Part shown: positions 26,086 through 35,600 of the stretch, piece by piece
Position numbering within the stretch: the first letter of the stretch is position 1
How the letters are laid out: every line of letters starts with the position of its first letter
Assembly (NCBI GenBank): GCA_002721815.1
Contig: PBLQ01000007.1
Coordinates: forward strand, 10,026-52,571
Source: Myxococcales bacterium
GTDB taxonomy: Bacteria > Myxococcota > UBA727 > GCA-2721815
Direction of reading: 5' to 3'
DNA: 42,546 nt
Translations under genes and position numbers: made by a program
Notes under the pieces: generated by a model
Seen by the model: only the letters and a program-made list of their open reading frames with translations
Database searches by the model: none
Told to the model about the DNA's origin: nothing

Positions 26086-27278
26086 TAATCAAGGCCTTTC
26101 CAGGAGCCTTTGGATTTTCTACGTTTCTTTTTCTTCTTCTTTTTGAGCTTGCGCGGGCGTTTGCCGTGTTTCCAGATGGGGCGCAATTTGAGGAAATCCA
26201 CCGACGCTTCACGCCCTTCCACGGTAAAGATGGCTGCCATCCCACGACTCGAAGATCGGGAATGTAGCAGAATGGGCGTGCTGGTGGCAGCCCCCACGTT
26301 GACATAGAGCTGACGCGCATTTTGTTGTTCTTTCTTTTTGATTTGTTCGCCACTGTAGAGGTCACTTGAGGCACGCCCCCCGGCCTCCACCACATGGGAA
26401 AAAATACCGAAAGGGATGGGGCTTTCCGCAATGAGGTTGGTGATTTGGGGGTCACCGTTATTTCCCATATCAAAGGTATAATCGATGGCTTTACGCCCCT
26501 TGCTTTCGGGGACGCTGTGCGCGGATAAAATGGCCACTTGCCCCTCGGCCGCGATTTGCTGGGCCAATAAGCTGACCGCTTCTAAGTCTTTTTCTTGGTA
26601 GTGGCAGCCTCCGGCATACAGCGTGGCCCTTTCGTGATGGCCCGGCAAAGAGAGCAAATGAATGTTGCCGAGGTTCACGTGGCGGACCCAGTTGAGATTG
26701 ATGAGCCGCGGATGTTCCTTTTGCATCATGGAGAACAGACGGTTGAGTACCGATGTGGGTTCGGTATTGCCAGAGTGAAACAAGATGGGGAACGGAAACA
26801 GGGCCACCAAGCTTTTTAAAATCTCATGAATGTCATCGCGGTTCCCACCGATATCACCATTGACCAACACGAAGTCTACTTTTGCTTTTTGAAACCGTTT
26901 GGCTGCGTACCTGAGGTTGGCGATGGTTCGGCCGGAAGGATCTTCAATGCCGGCGAGCACACCCAGGCGCAGGGTTTTGCCCCAGCTTCCTGGCGCCACT
27001 CGCATTTCACTGCCATAAATGGTGAATGCTTTGCCGGCCAGTTGGATGGGGTGTGGTGTGTCCAGCACCAAGTTGGTGACTGGACAATCAAATTCGTAGT
27101 GGTCGATTAAGCTGTCCCAGGTTTTGGGGCCATCAAAAGGGTTGAATTCTTCTTCGGAGGGCTCAGCAGCGGCATTGGGTTGCTCGGGTTGAGCGGTTGG
27201 AGTGGTGGCGCAGCCCACCAAGAAAAGGACGAGCCATCCCCACACCGGCAAATGCATCAATGGTTTTAAATCGGACAT
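26085..27278 (-). CDS. Metallophosphoesterase-like lipoprotein with Lys-rich tail
   Basis: 397 residues from the second of two adjacent ATGs, since GAGGG is better spaced for it. Lipobox L-V-G-C (Cys23) after a Trp-containing membrane segment. The calcineurin-like phosphoesterase pattern covers about 100-340: R-L-G-V-L-A-G-I-E-D (degenerate first motif), V-L-V-N-G-D-I-G-G-N (GD motif), F-H-S-G-N-T-E (degenerate GNHE), then L-S-A-H-S and F-S-H-V-V as histidine motifs. Several metal ligands differ from consensus (GNTE, not GNHE), so activity is uncertain. The last 25 residues are very basic (K-L-K-K-K-K-K-K-K-R-R-K). It is coupled to the DUF1566 lipoprotein downstream. Confidence 0.75.
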   Translation of the reverse strand: MSDLKPLMHLPVWGWLVLFLVGCATTPTAQPEQPNAAAEPSEEEFNPFDGPKTWDSLIDHYEFDCPVTNLVLDTPHPIQLAGKAFTIYGSEMRVAPGSWGKTLRLGVLAGIEDPSGRTIANLRYAAKRFQKAKVDFVLVNGDIGGNRDDIHEILKSLVALFPFPILFHSGNTEPTSVLNRLFSMMQKEHPRLINLNWVRHVNLGNIHLLSLPGHHERATLYAGGCHYQEKDLEAVSLLAQQIAAEGQVAILSAHSVPESKGRKAIDYTFDMGNNGDPQITNLIAESPIPFGIFSHVVEAGGRASSDLYSGEQIKKKEQQNARQLYVNVGAATSTPILLHSRSSSRGMAAIFTVEGREASVDFLKLRPIWKHGKRPRKLKKKKKKKRRKSKGSWKGLD

Positions 27279-27331
27279 CATCCCTCAGATTAGCATTTTA
27301 TCCGCTTTTGTCGAAAAAACTGGTTTTTGGT

Positions 27332-28453
27332 TTATACGAGCAAAAGGGAGAGCTTACCGTCGGGGTACCCATCGATTGAGAGGGTGAGATCTGTACGGTG
27401 AATTTGCTCTTCAATGATTACGGCATCTTCATGAGGCAACAAACCGGTGGCGCGGTAGAGGTGATGCAGCTTGACTTGAGGCACGTCGGGTTTGTTGAAC
27501 AGGGTTCCCAGGACTCGGAAGACTTCTTTGAGATAAACATAAAGTTCCTCGGGTACTTCGCCCTGGGTGATGTTGTTTTTAACCTCTTCACCGGGCAGCA
27601 TTGCCAGCGCACCGGCGGCTGAGTTGGCCAACGAAATATCGATGAAGCATAAGGCGTAAACCTCTTTGTCATCGACCGATGCAAAAGACGCCACCAAGAG
27701 TGGGTTTGCTTTTGAGGGGGCGATGGGACCACCCACTGTAAAGGTGAGAGGTCGGTCCAGTAACATGCCAAAGACATCGATGATCTCTTGATGGGCCGGG
27801 AGTGGTAGAACGGATGTTTTAGGCTTGGGCACTTCGGCTTGTACCGGGGCGGTTGCCGCAGCTGCTTTTTGTGCCTTAGCGTTTACGCTTAACTTGGCCA
27901 AACCCTCTTCAGGTGAAATGGCTCGAAAAAGATTAGAGGGCAAATCCAAATCGTCCCTGGAGGTGGCGGTGACATTGACCACTTCTAATGTGGGCTTGGA
28001 TTTTGGCTCCGTGAGCGGGATGGTGGGGCTGCTGGTGAATTTTGGGACCGTTTGTTGTTTGTTTTTTTCTTTGTCCTGTTGGGCCAAGAAATCACGAACC
28101 AAAGTTTCCATGCTGGACAGCAGATCATCAAAGGCAAATGGTTTGGGGATGAAAGCTTGAATGCTGTCATCCAACTCAGGGCTTTGTTCTTCTGAAAAAT
28201 CGGGTTCGGCGAGGGCAATGACCGGTGTGATGACTTCTTTTTGTCGCAGCACGTATATAAATTCGATGCCATCCCCGTCGGGGAGCCCTTTGTCCACCAG
28301 CATGATCGTGTAGATGTTCTCGGAGAGATAAAGTTGGGCACTGGCAATATCGGGTGCCACGTCCACTTGATACCCTTCGCGCTCCAGCCCTCGCGTGAGA
28401 AGCCTGGAGAAAGAGGGGGAATCTTCAATAACCAAAACGCTGAGCGCTTCCAT
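27332..28453 (-). CDS. Response regulator: receiver domain plus C-terminal unknown output domain
   Basis: 373 residues. The receiver domain (about 4-120) has the acidic pair E10-D11, phospho-acceptor Asp54 (L-V-D-K-G-L-P-D) and Lys104 (I-P-K-P-F). The conserved Thr/Ser before the switch region is Ala82 (P-V-I-A-L-A), a possible signalling change. A linker of about 100 residues leads to an alpha/beta C-terminal domain (about 225-373) with L-L-D-R-P-L-T-F, A-L-C-F-I-D-I-S-L-A-N-S-A-A-G-A-L and a conserved-looking G-Y-P-D-G-K-L end. The layout recalls CheC/CheX-type domains, but the key E-x-x-N signature is not evident, so I leave the output unnamed. It has no DNA-binding domain. It precedes the metallophosphoesterase gene by 53 bases on the same strand. 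Confidence 0.85.
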   Translation of the reverse strand: MEALSVLVIEDSPSFSRLLTRGLEREGYQVDVAPDIASAQLYLSENIYTIMLVDKGLPDGDGIEFIYVLRQKEVITPVIALAEPDFSEEQSPELDDSIQAFIPKPFAFDDLLSSMETLVRDFLAQQDKEKNKQQTVPKFTSSPTIPLTEPKSKPTLEVVNVTATSRDDLDLPSNLFRAISPEEGLAKLSVNAKAQKAAAATAPVQAEVPKPKTSVLPLPAHQEIIDVFGMLLDRPLTFTVGGPIAPSKANPLLVASFASVDDKEVYALCFIDISLANSAAGALAMLPGEEVKNNITQGEVPEELYVYLKEVFRVLGTLFNKPDVPQVKLHHLYRATGLLPHEDAVIIEEQIHRTDLTLSIDGYPDGKLSLLLV

Positions 28454-28499
28454 CTGCTTTACCTCTGGCTCTCATCTCTATCGTTCATGGGCCTTTTCT

Positions 28500-29222
28500 T
28501 CAACCTCCAGTGAGTCCTGTGTGTAGCAATTTTATGGCCAATAACGTGAGCACCATTTTGTAAATGAATGTGAAGCGGCCCTCGGACAGGCGGCTGAGCA
28601 ACTTTTTGCCCAAAAATGTGCCTAGAATGACTGCAATGGCCAAAGGGGGAAGCAGTTCCCATTGTTGTAAAGCGGCGGTGGGAAAACTAGCAAATGCAAT
28701 GATTTTAACCAGATGCGTTCCACATTGGCAGAGGGCTTTGGTGCCGATGAGCTCTTCTTTGGTGAATGAGCCCCTCAGGAAAAAAGGGGCCAGCACCGGA
28801 CCCACGGCGCCGATCACCACGCCCAGTAAACCGCACAAAACACCCGCAATACCAAATGCCACATTTTCGGGCAGTCGGTCCAACCCCCATTTCGGTGCCC
28901 AGGTGGCGTAAAAGATAAACACGGACAAAAGAATGGTGACCGTTGCGGTGGGCAGGTCATTTAACAGAGACAGGCCAATAAAGGGCCCGGGAACCATGAA
29001 GATGAGGAAAATCAGCAGGGGTTTCCAGCGCAGATGCTCTCGGAAGACCACTCCACGGGTGCCATTGGAAAACAATTGGACGGCTGCGTGTAAAGGAATG
29101 GCCGCAAAGGGGGTCAACCCGGCCACGAGCATCGCCGCCAATAGAAACGTACCCCCAGCCATGCCGATGGTGGCGGACAAAGTGGCTGCGAAAAATCCAG
29201 TTACGGTGAGAACAATCCACAT
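28500..29222 (-). CDS. TauE/SafE-family (TSUP, DUF81) membrane permease
   Basis: 240 residues, almost entirely hydrophobic, with about eight membrane helices. The start of each half shows the family Gly-rich pattern: G-M-A-G-G-T-F-L-L (20-28) and V-L-C-G-L-L-G-V-V-I-G-A-V-G-P-V-L (about 128-144). Length fits the family (about 240-270). Members export or import sulfite, sulfoacetate or other organosulfur anions; substrate is unknown here, and no sulfur-metabolism gene is nearby. The ATG at 29222 lacks a clear ribosome site. It sits between an unknown basic protein and the response regulator, all on one strand. Confidence 0.88.
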   Translation of the reverse strand: MWIVLTVTGFFAATLSATIGMAGGTFLLAAMLVAGLTPFAAIPLHAAVQLFSNGTRGVVFREHLRWKPLLIFLIFMVPGPFIGLSLLNDLPTATVTILLSVFIFYATWAPKWGLDRLPENVAFGIAGVLCGLLGVVIGAVGPVLAPFFLRGSFTKEELIGTKALCQCGTHLVKIIAFASFPTAALQQWELLPPLAIAVILGTFLGKKLLSRLSEGRFTFIYKMVLTLLAIKLLHTGLTGG

Positions 29223-29285
29223 ATTTGTTTCATACGTGGAAAGTGATCAGATGAAAAGCTGCGTGGCCCCACCCTGAAGAGGGCG

Positions 29286-29720
29286 TTAGTCATTGCTCAT
29301 GGCCAGCACTTTTACGATGGGTCGGCCGGCCAACCGGGCCAACAAGGTTCGAATGCGCTCGAGGTCTTTAGGACGCCCGGGCCAATATCGATGTAAAATC
29401 GCCGGATCGATTTCGCAGAGGGTTTCCGCAAAAACTTGCAGGCCTTTTTCTGTACCAATTTTGTTGGGCGGGGGAAGACCGGCCAAAATATTCTGGGCGG
29501 TGGTGATGGGGGCGGTGATCCAAGCGCCCGAGTGGGCCAATCGCGTCCGTTGCTCCGGTGTGAGTTCATTGGCTTTGAGCAACCGGTTGAGCCACCGCGT
29601 GATATCAGGGCCCAACAGCATTTGATGTTTAACACGTTCTAAAGCCCGATGGGTTCGCCGTTGCACCCAATTGCGCAAGCGCCTTCGGGGGCTTCGAATG
29701 GGGGATTTCAAACGTTTCAT
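29286..29720 (-). CDS. Unknown basic small protein
   Basis: 144 residues, unrecognised. The N-terminal 35 residues are very basic (R-R-R-L-R-N-W, then R-R-T-H-R-A-L-E-R-V-K), with the remainder helical, containing L-N-R-L-L-K-A-N-E-L-T and a Pro-rich turn (L-P-P-P-N-K). No signal peptide or membrane helix. AGGACG precedes the ATG by about 6 bases. It lies in the codirectional run between the two-helix membrane protein and the TauE/SafE permease. RNA or nucleoid binding would fit the charge but is only a guess. Confidence 0.7.
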   Translation of the reverse strand: MKRLKSPIRSPRRRLRNWVQRRTHRALERVKHQMLLGPDITRWLNRLLKANELTPEQRTRLAHSGAWITAPITTAQNILAGLPPPNKIGTEKGLQVFAETLCEIDPAILHRYWPGRPKDLERIRTLLARLAGRPIVKVLAMSND

Positions 29721-29800
29721 GCCGCGTCCTGTTGCGTTCCTGGAAAAACCGGCGGGCCCTATGAGGTGCTCACCGGTTCGAAAAGAAGGCTCGGATTGTT

Positions 29801-30214
29801 TTAGGGGGTCGCGGTGGTTTCGGCAAGGCTCTTTTCAGGGAGGGGGGTGCCCTGTGCGAAAGCCCTTGCCATTTCGACAATGTTTTTAAAACCGACACCG
29901 GATTCACGGACCTGCTGGACCAAGGCTTCTTCGTCTTGGGTGGCATCCACTATTTTTTGGGCCGCTTCTTTTACGGGTTTGGCGAGCAGTCGGGTCCCTT
30001 GCTCCAGTAAAACATCTTCGGCATTTGCGGCAGGGGCGCTGGCCTCATGGCTCGGTACGGGTGGGGGCTCATCGCTGTGTGCCCACAAAAAGACGATCCC
30101 CCCGCACACCAACGCAATGCTGAAAATAAGGGTCATGGCCTTGAGCAGCCGCCAAAAGACGTACAGGCCGATCACCATTAAAAAGAAAAACATAATTGTG
30201 GACGCCGACAACAT
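29801..30214 (-). CDS. Small membrane protein of unknown function
   Basis: 137 residues with a good ribosome site (GGAGAAG). Two adjacent N-terminal hydrophobic helices (about 5-22 and 27-45) are followed by a Pro/Ala linker and a soluble helical C-terminal part (about 65-137: L-L-E-Q-G-T-R-L-L-A-K-P-V-K-E-A-A-Q-K). Not recognised. It follows the LptF/LptG-family permease by 68 bases on the same strand and may belong to that transcript. Confidence 0.7.
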   Translation of the reverse strand: MLSASTIMFFFLMVIGLYVFWRLLKAMTLIFSIALVCGGIVFLWAHSDEPPPVPSHEASAPAANAEDVLLEQGTRLLAKPVKEAAQKIVDATQDEEALVQQVRESGVGFKNIVEMARAFAQGTPLPEKSLAETTATP

Positions 30215-30282
30215 TGCGCTTCTCCGTGCTCCGGCCTCTCATAGCAGAGTTGGAATGGATCTCCCAATATTTGAACAAATTT

Positions 30283-31389
30283 CTAGACGCAAGCACGCAA
30301 TGTTTTGCGCCACAGCCACAAGGTGAAGGCTGACAGCACCATGAATGGCCCCAGGGCCCCGAGCCACAATGGGATATGATTGCTCAGATACAAACCGCGG
30401 AACAACTGGTACAAGGCATAGTTCACCACAAAGACCAACAACGCCATCACCCAATTGCGACCGCGCAAATTGCGTTTGGGCGCGAAAGAAAGCAGCGCTG
30501 CCAAAAGCAACAGGGGCAACAATTGAAGGTGGTTCGATAATTTTTCGGCCAAGAAAAACCTCAGCCACCTCTTTTGGTGCCCCTTGGCTTTCTTTTGGGC
30601 GGCAAATAAGGCCTTGGGGCTGTAGCTGTGATACTTGGTCACCGATCGGGTTTGGTTTTTGAGAAAATCTTTGATGGACAGGGCCAATTGGGCCCGCTTG
30701 AAATCGATAACGGTCATGCTGCTGTCTTGTAGTGAGAACACCGACCCTTTCTCGGCCCTGAGGTACAAGGATTTGCTTTTCGCATCGGCAGCGGTCCCCA
30801 TTTCTGGCGCAAATAACATCAGATGCCCTTCGTTTTGTGCGCCGGACCGAAAAGAAATAAAAGCATTTTGCCACAGCTCTTCGGTTTCACTTTGTTTTTC
30901 TTTGTTCTGATGAAAGACCACGGTGTTTTCACTGAGCGGGCGAAAGGCATCTGTTTCAAGGTGGGATGATAAGGTGCGGGTGGCCGATTCTAACATGAGT
31001 TTTTGGAGATGACTCACGCTCCAGGGGACCAGGTACAGATGCAACAAACTCAAGGAGATGGCCGTGACCAGGGCCAATGCGATCACGGGTTTCATTAAGC
31101 GGTAGAGTCCAAAACCCAGGGCACGAAAGGCCACCAGCTCAGAATGCCGGTTCAATTGTTCGTAACCCAGCATCATTCCGAAAAAAACGGCTGCGGTGGT
31201 GGCATGAAGAAAGACGGTGGGCATTAAAGACAGTCCCATGTCGACCATCATTGGAATATCGCCCAGCGTGCCCGTCACGAGGTCACCCAATCGTGCAAGT
31301 TGGTTCAGCCAGGTCAAAACGCACAGGGGCCCAAAGATCAGCGCACAGGGCGCGAAAATTGTACGAATGAGATAAAGAGTGGCTTTCAT
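30283..31389 (-). CDS. LptF/LptG-family permease (lipopolysaccharide export), copy 1
   Basis: Start set at the ATG at 31389 (368 residues); the longer frame would cross the divergent promoter region. The architecture is that of the YjgP/YjgQ family: three N-terminal membrane helices (about 12-35, 50-75, 100-125), a periplasmic jellyroll-sized domain (about 130-280), and three C-terminal helices (about 290-365). Family motifs: G-x-M-L-G-Y-E-Q-L-N-R-H-S-E-L-V-A-F-R-A-L-G (about 85-105), the coupling helix that contacts LptB. The protein forms the LptB2FG ABC exporter that pulls LPS from the inner membrane. Its partner is the divergent copy 2. Whether this one is F or G cannot be settled from sequence alone. 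Confidence 0.88.
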   Translation of the reverse strand: MKATLYLIRTIFAPCALIFGPLCVLTWLNQLARLGDLVTGTLGDIPMMVDMGLSLMPTVFLHATTAAVFFGMMLGYEQLNRHSELVAFRALGFGLYRLMKPVIALALVTAISLSLLHLYLVPWSVSHLQKLMLESATRTLSSHLETDAFRPLSENTVVFHQNKEKQSETEELWQNAFISFRSGAQNEGHLMLFAPEMGTAADAKSKSLYLRAEKGSVFSLQDSSMTVIDFKRAQLALSIKDFLKNQTRSVTKYHSYSPKALFAAQKKAKGHQKRWLRFFLAEKLSNHLQLLPLLLLAALLSFAPKRNLRGRNWVMALLVFVVNYALYQLFRGLYLSNHIPLWLGALGPFMVLSAFTLWLWRKTLRACV

Positions 31390-31419
31390 GCTCAAATCCC
31401 TATAGCCTTGAACTTGGTT

Positions 31420-31444
31420 TAACAAAAAGAACAGACTTTTGTTA
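31420..31444. promoter_or_regulatory. Inverted repeat in the divergent LptF/LptG intergenic region
   Basis: TAACAAAA (31420-31427) and TTTTGTTA (31437-31444) form an 8-base inverted repeat with a 9-base gap, central in the 89-base region between the two divergent permease genes. This is where a shared operator or bidirectional promoter element would lie. Confidence 0.4.
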
Positions 31445-31478
31445 CAAAAACCCTCTGTCGTTGATGAATGAGGAGGCC

Positions 31479-32597
31479 ATGCGGCGCCACCGGCTTTATC
31501 TTTGTTATTATCTTGCTTCGCGTGCCATTTTCGTGGTGGCAACCCTAACCTTATTGGCTGCTTTGATCACTTGGATGGAAGGGGTCAAAAGCCTCTATGC
31601 TGGTGAAGAGGCAGATGCCTTCTATTTTGTTTATTTGAAACTGCCCTCTTATTTATCGGTGTCCTTGGTGCCAGGTTTTTTGCTGGGCATGGCTTTGGGG
31701 TTTCACCAATTGGGCAAACGCCATGAGCTGGTGGCCCTGGAGGCACAAGGCCTTTCACCGTGGCAGGTGGCATGGGGGCCCGCCTTGGTGCTCGGTCTTT
31801 TGTTTGGAGCTGGTCAATGGTTTTTGCTCCACAATGCGGTTCCGGCCACCCGGCATGACAGTGATGCGTTGGCGTCCAAACTGGGCATTTTAGATCCGGT
31901 GAGTCAGCTTTTCTCCGTGCGTCGACATTGGGTTAAAACCAAAGATGCATTCGTGTTTGTGGAGCGGGTGGGTCCCGACCAAACCCTTGAAAACGTAGTT
32001 TGGGTGGAAAAGCCGCAAAACCAATCACCCACTTTGATCGCCATGGCATCCTTGGCTCAAATTCAACCTGCCCCGCAGGCGCCGGAGCAGGTGTCTTTGG
32101 TGATGCCCCGGGCCCGGGTGTTGGATCTTAAAAACCACCCCCAAGACAACAGTGTGTTTCCTGAATGCCAACAAGCACTCAAGGGTTTGTTGTCCAAGGA
32201 ACGCGTGGACGTCGATTTTGATGCTTGTCCTCTCACCGCTTTGCCCAACAACGAAAATCCTCAATCAGTTCCCCAGGATTTTCGTCGCCAAATTCCCGAA
32301 AGCTTATCGGTACTCATGCGTTTGACCGGTCATCCCGATGGTTTTTTCACCGATGAGCTGCGCTATCTTCTCAAATCGGCGGCGTCTTATGGCTATTCTT
32401 TGGCGGAGTATTCTGCCGCATTGCGGGCCCGGTATGTCTGGCCGATATTAATTGTGTTGCTCGCGTTGCTGGTATCTCTACTGGGGGTGCGCTGTAAGCC
32501 CAGTACCGGTGTGGCGTTTCCATTTACCATCATGTTGGTTGTTTATTTGGTGGGTTACGGGGTCACCCATGTGGTTTCAAAGATGTCCTTAGAGTGA
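31479..32597 (+). CDS. LptF/LptG-family permease (lipopolysaccharide export), copy 2
   Basis: 372 residues from the ATG at 31479; the only strong ribosome site (GAGGAGG) lies just before it, though only 2 bases away, so the ATG at 31464 remains possible. Three N-terminal helices (about 12-35, 55-80, 95-115), with the coupling motif G-F-H-Q-L-G-K-R-H-E-L-V-A-L-E-A-Q-G (about 74-91); a periplasmic domain (about 120-310); and three C-terminal helices (about 312-370). This is the expected second half of the LptF/LptG heterodimer. In most genomes lptF and lptG are tandem; here they are divergent. Its 3' end is convergent with the TIG lipoprotein across a 100-base gap that holds only a weak AT-rich hairpin (32664-32684). 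Confidence 0.87.
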   Translation: MRRHRLYLCYYLASRAIFVVATLTLLAALITWMEGVKSLYAGEEADAFYFVYLKLPSYLSVSLVPGFLLGMALGFHQLGKRHELVALEAQGLSPWQVAWGPALVLGLLFGAGQWFLLHNAVPATRHDSDALASKLGILDPVSQLFSVRRHWVKTKDAFVFVERVGPDQTLENVVWVEKPQNQSPTLIAMASLAQIQPAPQAPEQVSLVMPRARVLDLKNHPQDNSVFPECQQALKGLLSKERVDVDFDACPLTALPNNENPQSVPQDFRRQIPESLSVLMRLTGHPDGFFTDELRYLLKSAASYGYSLAEYSAALRARYVWPILIVLLALLVSLLGVRCKPSTGVAFPFTIMLVVYLVGYGVTHVVSKMSLE

Positions 32598-32697
32598 TCA
32601 GGGTGTTTCCCTTCACCGCTTTGTCTAGGCACACCTCTTCCGTAAGCCGATTGTGTTTAGCTCCAAACAAAATGAGGTTGTTTGTGACGCACCTGTT

Positions 32698-35600
32698 TTA
32701 AGGGGTGTCTGGGTTTTCCGAACTCACCACAAAGTTGGTTTTCTGGGTGCTCCATGAACGACGACCGGCTGAACCAATGTCGAGGTAGGAGAAGTTAGAG
32801 AACTCAACTTCGGGAGAGTAGATGGCAATATGTTGCCAAATATAACCGCCCAAAAACACGTCGTGCGGCGGGCCGCTTCCTTCGCCGTATTCAATGAGGT
32901 TAACGGTGTCAGGAATGAATGGAAGCGGTACTTTGGTGCGCGATCCTTCCACGTAAAAACTCCACAGTCCTTGGTTGAAGCCGTAAATGTACATGCGGTG
33001 GAACGTCGGTTGTTGTCCCGGTGGCGCTTTCCAGCGAAGCATGCGGTCATGCATGACGCCCTGCGGAGAGGGCGAGATGGGCTCGGGAAAGCCCATGACA
33101 GGTTGTATGGTGACTCCGCCCAGTAAGCTGCCGTTGCCATCTTGGACAATTTCAGACTTGGGCATATCGGGGCTGCCGATATGGTATTTGAGGTTGGAAC
33201 CAGAGAAGTCCACCGGTGCGCTGAGTCGTACAGAGGTTGCGCTGATCGCTTCTACGATGGTGCCTGCGAAACCTCCTCCGCCCGGCTTTTCGATGACAAT
33301 GATTCTGCCCACGACCAATGGGAAACCAAAAAAGTCGGTCATGTCCCAATCGGTGCCCACTCCGCTCACGATGGTGCTGCCTTCGGTGGTGATGGCCGTA
33401 CCTTCTTCGGTGAGAAGACCATCTTTATCTGTGGTGTAAGTGCCGGCTACAAAGGATAACATTTCACCAGGCACATCTGGCATTTTGTCGATGGTGAGGT
33501 TTTGGGTGGTGGATACCCCAGAGGCGTATGAGAACGCGCCTTCACCGCCAAAACGGAGGAAAGGAATCACCCGCGTGATCGTGCAGCCGCCTGCAGTGGG
33601 TCCCAAGGGGGCATCGGGCAATGAAAAGTCAATGGTTTGATTTAGCGGGATGGTTAACTCAATGTCTTGATCAACGAGGTCAACGCCAAACTCGGGATGT
33701 ACGTTTCGTCTAACCCCCATCTGTTTGAGATCGAAATCATTGGTTTCGAGATTGTAAACCCCGGCTAAGGCGACCACGGCCAAACGACCGACCCGGCTGG
33801 AAGCGATGAAATAAAGACCGCCATCTTCGAAGACCACATTGGCGGTTCCGGGATCGGGGGTGCCTGAGAATTCATCGGCGGCGGTGGTGATGACCACGGC
33901 CAGGGCGATTTCGTTGGTGCCGAGAGCGGCCGGATCAAAGAACTCTTTGGCAAAACCCGTGACGTGTCCTGAAATGGTTGCGGGCGGAATCCCACCGCCA
34001 CCGCCACCGCTGCTGGGCGGCGAGCTACAGATGTACTGGAGGTAAACCGTGACCTCTGAAGCGTTCACGTCCACCACGGTGGCATTTTCCCAGCACTCTC
34101 CCCCGACGGTAACGGTTTGGGGCCCTTGAATGTCAGGCCCAGAAAGTGTGGCTTGTCCCAGGGCATTGGTGGTCGCCACGTATTGGTTGCCGCCGGTGGT
34201 GCCCAACCAGGCCGTGAGGCCTTCGATGGGATAACCGAACATGGCGTCGAGTGCTGTTACGTAAACCGCCCCGTCCACAGGGCCGCCACGGGTACCACCC
34301 ACCATGAAGGTGGGGTCGAAATAAGTGAAGGAGTCTTCGAGGGTGACCGTTTGCTCTTGTGGGCCGAGGATTTCGACGTCCACCACACCAGGTTCGTGCA
34401 TGGGTGTTCTGGCATAGATGAGGTTATCGGAAATCACCTCCACCTCAGTGGCGATGTACCCGCCAAACTTCACCTCAAAAGAGGACAGCCCTTGGAAACC
34501 TTGCCCGTAAATGCTCACGTGGGTGTTACCGCTCATGCCACCCCGCACGGGTTGAATGCTCGTTACGGACAGCTCACTCTCGTAATAGAAGGCGCCCGGG
34601 TACAAATGGGGGAGACCGTTTTCACTCACCTCGAGGTCCACGTAGCCGGGGGCGCCGGGCGGTGTGGTGAAGGTCACGCTGCTGGCCGAGTTCAGGGTGA
34701 AGTCTGCGATGGGCGCACCACCCAAGGCCACCGCCATGGTGTCAGTGAAGTTCTCGCCATTCACGGTCACTTCGGTACCGCCCTCTTGTGGTCCATAACT
34801 GGGGGACAGACTGATAATTTTTGGGCCAGCCAAATAAGTGTATGCATTGCTAAGCACGGCGCTGCTCGTATCTGAAGCCACCGTGACATCGACTGAACCT
34901 GCTGCAGAAGCGGCAGGGACGGTAATACGGATTTGATGGCTGTCGATGATTTCAAGATTGCCGCCCGTGAGGGTAGAGCTGCCGAAGGTCACCGTGGTGA
35001 CGTTGTCGAGCTGGTTGCCGGTGAGGGTGACCGAGGTGCCCCCTTCAAGGCTGCCACTGTTCGGGAAAACGGTACTGAGCGCCAGGTCGGTGTCAGTCGC
35101 TTCGTCAAAAACCACAAAGGCATTTTCTACGGTTTGCGAATCAAAACCATTGTCGATGGACAGGTCTTTGGTGCCTGCCGCATCGGAAGTGTAAGAGAGG
35201 ACCACGTGCTCATCATCAATAAAAGTGGTGAGGGTTAAAGCCACATCGTCAAGACTGGCAGTGAGGCTTTGTGTGAAGCCGGTGCCCGTTAAGGTGATGA
35301 GACTGGTATCACCCACGTTGTTCCAAGAGGGGTTCAATTCGGTCACCGATAGGTCATTCACATAGGTAAAGCCCAAACCCAAGGTGGACTCTCCAAACGA
35401 ATCGAGGGCGGTGACGTCTACACGGCCTTGCGGACCAGGTGGGGTCACAATGGTGGCTTCGGTGTTGTCATTGATCACCAAGTTGGCGGCTTGTCGGTCG
35501 CCCACCAGCACCATCATTTCTTCGTGGAAACCTTCGCCGGTGAGGGTGACGGTGGTGCCCCCTTGGGTACTGCCGCTGGCTGGTGCAATTGATTCAATAT

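Noticed and set aside
32664-32684. Terminator between the second LptF/LptG gene and the TIG lipoprotein
   Set aside because: The stem CAAACAA/TTGTTTG is AT-rich, 7 base pairs, with no T-run after it.
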